From: Oceanicoccus sagamiensis
GTDB taxonomy: Bacteria > Pseudomonadota > Gammaproteobacteria > Pseudomonadales > Dasaniaceae
NCBI RefSeq assembly: GCF_002117105.1
Contig: NZ_CP019343.1
Span: 2,790,001 to 2,854,000 of the forward strand
Length of the DNA: 64,000 nucleotides
Direction: 5' to 3'
Shown here: piece by piece, positions 58,929-64,000 of the stretch
Layout of the letters: the number at the start of each line of letters is the position of its first letter
How positions within the stretch are numbered: the first letter of the stretch is position 1
Notes under the pieces: model-generated
Told to the model about the DNA's origin: nothing
The model's database searches: none
What the model saw: the letters and a program-made list of their open reading frames with translations, nothing else
Translations under genes and position numbers: made by a program

Positions 58929-59414
58929 TTACGATGCTGCTTTACTAATACTGTTGTTAATGGTGTATAACTGCTCAACATCCAATAACTTATCGGAGTC
59001 CAGCAGGATAATAAGTTTTTCTTCGATGGCGGCCATGCCTTTAATAAAGCGGCTATCAATATGGCTGCCAAAATCCGGTGCTTTGCGAATATCTTTTTCG
59101 CTGACTTTGTAGACATCGGATACTGCGTCCACCACGATGCCGACGACGACCTGTTCGTTGTTGATCACAGCACGTAAAATAATGACCACGGTAGTGGCGT
59201 TATAATCGATAGCCTGTTTATCAAAGCGCTCACGTAAATCGACAATAGGAACAATGACGCCGCGTAGATTCACCACGCCTTTCAGGTAGTCGGGTGTGTT
59301 GGGGATTTCGGTGACCGGTGACCAGACTTTTAATTCCTGGACACAAAGAATATCCACACCAAATTCTTCGCCATCGAGAATAAATGTCAGGTACTCTTGC
59401 TCAATTTCATTCAT
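58929..59414 (-). CDS. cheW: Chemotaxis coupling protein CheW
   Basis: 161 residues with YLTFILDGEEFGVDILCVQELKVW and PIVDLRERF, the CheW core. It links receptors with CheA. It overlaps a second CheW gene upstream by 8 bp and precedes the globin receptor by 58 bp. The two CheW proteins share motifs but differ in sequence, suggesting non-identical roles. Confidence 0.92.
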   Translation of the reverse strand: MNEIEQEYLTFILDGEEFGVDILCVQELKVWSPVTEIPNTPDYLKGVVNLRGVIVPIVDLRERFDKQAIDYNATTVVIILRAVINNEQVVVGIVVDAVSDVYKVSEKDIRKAPDFGSHIDSRFIKGMAAIEEKLIILLDSDKLLDVEQLYTINNSISKAAS

Positions 59415-59931
59415 TGTTTTCGTTTTCCAAACGCTGTAAGGCTTCGGTGCTTAAGATGGTGACGACATCGTTACCAACATTGACAATACCTTCTACATAA
59501 TCGGGGCTAACATTGGCCTGGAACAGGGGCGCTTTTTTAATTTCATCGTCTTCTGCATTGAGTACATCAGACACCGCATCTACCACATAGCCCATGGTGC
59601 GGCTGCCTTGCTCGTCGTCCAAAGCTAAAACGATGACTACGGTGGTGGGGTTGTAACTGGCTTCGCCAACCTGAAAGCGCACCCGCAAATCAATAATGGG
59701 TACGATTAAGCCGCGCAGATTAACCACGCCTTTAACATAGCTCGGTGAATTGGGGATTAAGGTGGGTTTATCCCAGCCCCTGATTTCCCGCACGCAGAGA
59801 ATATCGACACCATAATGTTCCTGACCCAGAGTAAAGGTGAGGTACTGGTTACCGCTGGCAATAAAATCGATACCTTCCAGAGAAACTTCGGTTTCAGCGG
59901 CGACAGCAATAGAATCAATATCAATGGTCAC
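59407..59931 (-). CDS. cheW: Chemotaxis coupling protein CheW, second copy
   Basis: 174 residues with YLTFTLGQEHYGVDILCVREIRGW, PNSPSYVKGVVNLRGLIVPIIDLR and a short acidic N-terminal extension (about 1-25). It overlaps the other cheW by 8 bp and lies 10 bp downstream of cheA. Two adjacent cheW genes between cheA and the receptor is the order known for Vibrio cluster III. Confidence 0.92.
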   Translation of the reverse strand: MTIDIDSIAVAAETEVSLEGIDFIASGNQYLTFTLGQEHYGVDILCVREIRGWDKPTLIPNSPSYVKGVVNLRGLIVPIIDLRVRFQVGEASYNPTTVVIVLALDDEQGSRTMGYVVDAVSDVLNAEDDEIKKAPLFQANVSPDYVEGIVNVGNDVVTILSTEALQRLENENNE

Positions 59932-59941
59932 AGTATTCTCC

Positions 59942-62124
59942 TCAGGCTGCTCTGCCGTGGTTATTCTGGGCGCGCCTTGAGGCTCCTTGGATCAGCCCCG
60001 GTATATCCAAAATCATGGAGACTGAGCCGTCCCCGAGGATAGTCGCCCCGGAGATACCTTCTACACGTTGGTAGTTACTTTCTAAGCTCTTAATCACTAC
60101 CTGCTGTTGGGCCAGTAAATCGTCAACCAATAGGCCAATTTTATTGCCGCCGTCTTCAACTACCACCAGTAGCGCATCCGCCAGTTCTGTATTGTCAGCT
60201 TCAAGTCCAAATTCCTGGTAGATGGGTATTACCGGTACGTTATCTTCTCGCAGGCGATAGAGCACCATGCCCCCTGAAACTTCATTGACCTGCTCGCTTT
60301 TAATTTGTAGGGATTCGACAATGGAAATCAGTGGAATAATATAAGTCTCGGTGCCTACACGAACCAGTTGGCCGTCGAGTATGGCCAGAGTTAATGGCAG
60401 ATGAACCCGGAAGGTGGAGCCTTTGCCAATCTCCGATTCCACTTCAATACGACCGCCCAAATCCTGAATATTTCTACGCACCACATCCATGCCGACACCG
60501 CGGCCTGAAATGTCACTGACTACCTCAGCGGTTGAAAAACCGGCTTCAAAAATCAGGCTGAAAATATCTTCTTTGGATAATTGTTCGCTGGGATCGACTA
60601 CGCCTTTTTCAATCGCTTTGGCGAGGATTTTTTCCGGATTAAGGCCGCGACCATCGTCGCTGATCTCAATCACAATCGAGCCACCTTTGTGAAAGGCGTT
60701 CAGGTGAATACTGCCTTCGGAATGTTTCCCCTGAGCCTGACGCTCTTCGGCGGGTTCGATACCATGGTCAATGGCGTTGCGGACCAAATGCACCAGCGGG
60801 TCGCCAATCTGCTCCATTACGGTTTTATCCAGCTCGGTTTGCTCACCGCTGAGTTTAAGTTCTACTTGCTTACCGGTTTTTGCGGCCAGATCACGAATCA
60901 TTCTTGGAAAGCGGTTAAAGGCAAAGCTGATTGGCAGCATGCGAATCCGCATCACGCTTTCTTGTAACTCTTTGGTATTTTGCAGTAGTTGTTCCAGACC
61001 ATTTGAGAGGCGGTCCAGTTTTTCCATTTCAAAATTATTGCCCAGCTCCGAGAGCATCGATTGGGTAATCACCAGTTCACCGACCAGATTGATAAGGCTA
61101 TCGACTTTATCGATACCAACCCGGATTGACGAGCTGGCGGCGGGCGCGGGTGGCGCAGCTTTACTGGTCTTGGCTTCAGCTTCGATATCAGTGCTGTTGT
61201 CTGCGGTGATTACAGGCTGTTGAACTTCGGGGCTAGCTTGTGGCTCCGATACTGGGTCAGGTTTCACTGCTGCGGGCGTTTCAGCTGCGGCGGGTGCAGC
61301 GCCAGACAGTTGAGTAATGGTTAGTTTGCATTCATCCAGCACCCAGTCAAATACCTCTAAAATATCGTCTTTGCTGGCACCGGACTCTAGTGTCAGTGTC
61401 CACTTGATAAAGCACTCGTCGGGAGTTATTTCTTCAAACGCAGGCAGGGTAGAGGTATCGGCAACGGCAGTCAGAGTGCCTAGTGAGGCCAGTTCACGAA
61501 AAATACGGGAGGGCTCATTACCGGTTAATAGGATTTGTGGCTCTGGAATAAATTCTATCTGCCAGTGACTGTCAGCGGCGGGTTCAGGGGGGCTTGGCTA
61601 GCGGGTTCAGCCTCGTTATTGCCGCCGCTTAATAGATTGTCGATAGAGTTAGCGAGGATATCTCCGTGGTCATTACTAGCAGTAGTGGTTGTGACTTCAG
61701 CGGCGGGTTCCGGCACGGGGGCAGCAGCGGTTGGTGTAATACCCAGTAATCTTTCAAAGTGCTGTACCAGAGGTTTCGAATCGGCATTATCAATGCTTTG
61801 TCCGGCCTGCAGGGCGGAAATCATATTGCGCAGGCAATCACAGGATTGCAGCAATAGTTCAATAATTTCGGGGGTTAATTCGCGCTTATTATCCCGCACC
61901 TCATCCAGCAGGGTTTCCGCAACATGGGTAAATTCAGTTATCGCGTCAAAACCGAAGGTGCCGCTGCCACCCTTGATAGAGTGTGCTGCACGAAAAATTG
62001 TATTAATAGCCTCAGAGTCTGCACCGCTAGAGTCAATGCTCAGCAGTGTTTGCTCCATGCCGTCCAGTCCTTCCAGGCTTTCTTCAAAAAAAACCTGATG
62101 GAATTGCTCCAAATCTATAGCCAT
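59942..62124 (-). CDS. cheA: Chemotaxis histidine kinase CheA, frameshifted
   Basis: One gene of about 727 residues, read in two frames: 62124 to about 61592, then on to 59942. The first gives the P1 Hpt domain (AAHSIKGGSGTFGF with phospho-His). The second holds the rest of the linker/P2-like region, dimerisation helices, the ATPase (LVHLVRNAIDHGIE N-box, GRGLN G1, FSTAEVVSDISGRGVGMDVV G2 region) and the CheW-like regulatory end (LVVVEDGGNKIGLLVDDLLAQQQVV). Break: G6 at plus-strand 61587-61592. One added C turns the early stop into a continuous linker (PEPAADSHWQIEF). A sequence error is likely since nothing else in the operon is damaged. Confidence 0.9.
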
Positions 62125-62227
62125 TGCCTGCCTTTATCGGTGCTTACAACATATTGAAAGAACAGCTTACCCTCAACCGCGAGGTTGATGAGGCTTGCCA
62201 GTGGCCGTTTTTAGTAGGCTGTGGTCT

Positions 62228-62590
62228 TTAGCCCAATACGCGGTCCACCGTTGCCAGTAGTTTCTCGGGGTTAAACGGCTTTACTAGCCACCCTGTTGCT
62301 CCTGCCTGTTTCCCTTCTGCCTTTTTTTCCGCCGATGACTCCGTAGTTAGCAGTAACATCGGAGTGTATTTGTAGTTCGGCAGAGTTCTTAAATTCTTAA
62401 TTAAATCAATACCATTCATTACTGGCATATTGAGGTCGGTGATAACTGCGTCGTAGCTGCCACTTTTGGCTTTGGTCAGTGCATTTTGGCCATTGTCAGC
62501 ATCGGCGACCTGGTGGCCGGATGATTGCAGGGTTGCAGAGACCATATTGCGCATCGATGCTGAGTCATCAACGATTAAAATATTTGCCAT
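62228..62590 (-). CDS. cheY: Chemotaxis response regulator CheY
   Basis: 120 residues, a single receiver domain: ILIVDDSASMRNMV, VITDLNMPVMNGIDLI with the phospho-Asp, TTESS (switch Thr) and KPFNPEKL (Lys). Sits 100 bp before cheA. No output domain. Confidence 0.94.
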   Translation of the reverse strand: MANILIVDDSASMRNMVSATLQSSGHQVADADNGQNALTKAKSGSYDAVITDLNMPVMNGIDLIKNLRTLPNYKYTPMLLLTTESSAEKKAEGKQAGATGWLVKPFNPEKLLATVDRVLG

Positions 62591-62635
62591 TGTTTGAAAA
62601 GCTCCATTAGCGTTTTAGCGTAGTCGGTTAAATAA

Positions 62636-62920
62636 TTACGTGTTTTCTAGCATCAGAGCCTGGCTTAAGCCTAGCTGCTGTGCTGTGGTTAATAGGGTGT
62701 CGCTGGGCTTTTTCCAGATTAGGTGGCCACCTCTGCGGGTGACTTCTATGGCGAGAGCCGCTAGTAGTTGCAACCCGGCGGTATCCGCCTTGCTGACTTT
62801 GTCGGCTTTAAGTTCTATAACAGCTGATTTTTGCAGGGATTTTTGCAGCCGCTGATGCATGCTATTGGCATGGGCGATATCAAGGTTTTCACCGCATGAG
62901 AAGCTGGTACGGTTCGTCAT
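62636..62920 (-). CDS. STAS-domain protein at head of chemosensory operon
   Basis: 94 residues with IELKADKVSKADTAGLQLLAALAIE (about 36-60), the STAS fold region. The position usually occupied by Ser in the DSSG loop reads DTAG, so the phosphorylatable residue may be Thr. First gene of the minus-strand chemosensory operon. The more downstream STAS gene at 51551 keeps DSSG. Confidence 0.83.
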   Translation of the reverse strand: MTNRTSFSCGENLDIAHANSMHQRLQKSLQKSAVIELKADKVSKADTAGLQLLAALAIEVTRRGGHLIWKKPSDTLLTTAQQLGLSQALMLENT

Positions 62921-63169
62921 ATAAATCCTTTACATTACCTAAATCAGGGCCGGTACAACACAATCACTTAGTCGGCTTCAGTAAATATAGTCTACTTTAA
63001 TACGCTAGTTCAAAAATGTCGGCCGGGCAATCAAATACTTTAGTCTTTTGGTGGGCTATTATTATTAGCGGAGGTCCGCATACCGTCTTTTTAGCCAGAT
63101 TTTAAGTATTGGCCAAATCTGGAAAATGAGTATAAGTACATACACTTACATAAGGTAGAAAAGTGATAT

Positions 63170-63823
63170 TTAAGGCTTTTTGACTTTTTTAGGGTGTTTG
63201 CGGTTGGGGTAGCAGGTGGTGCAAATCTCGCAGACAGTGCCATCACAGCCTCGGGCGCTGCAATATTCACGGCCATAATAAATGATTTGCAGATGCAGGG
63301 CATTCCAGCTCTCGATAGGGAATAGGCGCTTTAAGTCTTTTTCGGTCTGGGTGACATTTTTGCCATTGGTCAGGCCCCAGCGCTGGGCCAGGCGGTGGAT
63401 ATGGGTATCAACCGGAAAAGCTGGCACTCCAAAGGCCTGTGACATCACCACACTGGCGGTCTTATGACCTACACCGGGCAGTTCTTCCAGTGCGTCCATA
63501 TCCTGCGGGACTTCACCGTCATAGCGTTCTACCAGCATGCCCGATAGAATTTTTATGGCTTTGGATTTTTGCGGTGACAGACCGCAGGGACGAATAATGG
63601 CTTTGATCGCCTCGACAGTTTGCTCAGCCATATCGAAGGGGTTGTCGGCTAGCTCAAATAGCGCAGGAGTGACCTGGTTAACCCGCTCGTCAGTGCACTG
63701 GGCTGATAGTAATACGGCAACCAGCAGCGTGTAGGGGTCTTTATGGTCCAGCGGGATAGGCTGCGTAGGGTAAAGTGTTTGCAGCTTTTGCTGGATATAT
63801 TCAACCCGTTGTTGTTTTAACAT
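63170..63823 (-). CDS. nth: Endonuclease III (DNA glycosylase/AP lyase)
   Basis: 217 residues with LLSAQCTDERVNQVTPALF, ELPGVGHKTASVVMSQAFGVPAFPVDTHIHRLAQRWGL (helix-hairpin-helix with catalytic Lys and then Asp). The C-terminus has five Cys in a spacing unlike the E. coli C-x6-C-x2-C-x5-C cluster motif (REYCSARGCDGTVCEICTTC). It excises oxidised pyrimidines. The dapC-like gene lies upstream on the same strand, 9 bp away. Confidence 0.9.
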   Translation of the reverse strand: MLKQQRVEYIQQKLQTLYPTQPIPLDHKDPYTLLVAVLLSAQCTDERVNQVTPALFELADNPFDMAEQTVEAIKAIIRPCGLSPQKSKAIKILSGMLVERYDGEVPQDMDALEELPGVGHKTASVVMSQAFGVPAFPVDTHIHRLAQRWGLTNGKNVTQTEKDLKRLFPIESWNALHLQIIYYGREYCSARGCDGTVCEICTTCYPNRKHPKKVKKP

Positions 63824-63832
63824 GGATCAGCG

Positions 63833-64000
63833 TTATCCCTGTTGTAAAGTGTTTACAAATTCCTTAATCCGCTGTGCTGCGCTAATACACTCTTCCAGCG
63901 GTGCTACCAAGGCCATTCTGACACGATTTTCCCCGGGGTTTAAGCCGTCAACAGTTCTGCCGATATAGCGGCCCGGCAGCACCGTAATATGCTGTTGGGC
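63833..64000 (-). CDS. dapC: Partial succinyldiaminopimelate aminotransferase-like protein (3' end)
   Basis: Only the last 55 residues are in the window; the gene continues beyond 64000. ITVLPGRYIGRTVDGLNPGEN, then RVRMALVAP and LEEC fit the C-terminus of the DapC-type class I aminotransferase. The context with dapD and dapE in the window is consistent. Assignment rests on a short segment. Confidence 0.7.
   Translation of the reverse strand, partial: AQQHITVLPGRYIGRTVDGLNPGENRVRMALVAPLEECISAAQRIKEFVNTLQQG

Noticed and set aside
61535-62098. Open frame (187 residues) opposite the cheA N-terminus
   Set aside because: It is the antisense of the Hpt and linker coding region and resembles no protein; the minus-strand reading gives a clear CheA P1 domain.

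Overview
The window looks like chromosome of a free-living, probably marine gammaproteobacterium. Gene content supports this: RdgC, FabV, MiaE, RlmA, a DUF5062 protein, Bcr/CflA-type MFS, PEP-CTERM proteins and a cheB-cheD-cheR-MCP-cheW-cheW-cheA-cheY cluster. Base composition is moderate. A Cellvibrionales/Spongiibacteraceae-like origin is my guess and is not demonstrated. I saw no rRNA, tRNA, CRISPR, insertion sequence or prophage.

Layout. 1-9.4 kb is housekeeping: an RND efflux pair, two FKBP prolyl isomerases, RdgC, an S1-domain protein and a truncated globin. 9.5-30.8 kb is a surface-glycan locus made of two convergent operons. The plus-strand operon encodes two GT4 paralogues, an MBOAT acyltransferase, an SGNH-like partner, a sulfotransferase, a FkbM methyltransferase, an OafA-type acyltransferase and a radical SAM/SPASM enzyme. 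The minus-strand operon encodes a two-domain sulfotransferase, a DUF4214-like protein, four glycosyltransferases, Gmd, Rmd and a Wzm/Wzt-type ABC exporter. 31-35.3 kb has a Tat-exported amine oxidase, TrmH and a cysC-sat pair able to make PAPS. 35.4-49 kb is mixed: MiaE, FabV, a metallo-beta-lactamase-fold protein, two PEP-CTERM proteins behind a sigma-54-like site, an MFS pump, an OmpA protein, RlmA and DapE. 48-63 kb carries chemosensory genes interrupted by DapD and an ArsC-like protein. Nth and the 3' end of a dapC-like aminotransferase close the window.

How it fits together. Gmd and Rmd should give GDP-D-rhamnose, the glycosyltransferases polymerise it, and Wzm/Wzt exports the chain, as in common polysaccharide antigen loci. 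The sulfotransferases, with PAPS from Sat and CysC, plus acyl- and methyltransferases, suggest a sulfated and acylated D-rhamnan-like polysaccharide. Three otherwise unrelated enzymes of the plus-strand operon share an accessory module with a G-[FW]-x2-PE-x-WG-x-WS signature; this is the most distinctive unexplained feature.

Sequence quality caution. Five genes (MBOAT twice, its SGNH partner, the double sulfotransferase, dapE, cheA) are broken by six frameshifts. Every one lies in a G/C homopolymer of 5-7 bases and every one is repaired by adding one G/C. Undercalled homopolymers are the simplest explanation; these genes are annotated as single CDSs with the break noted.
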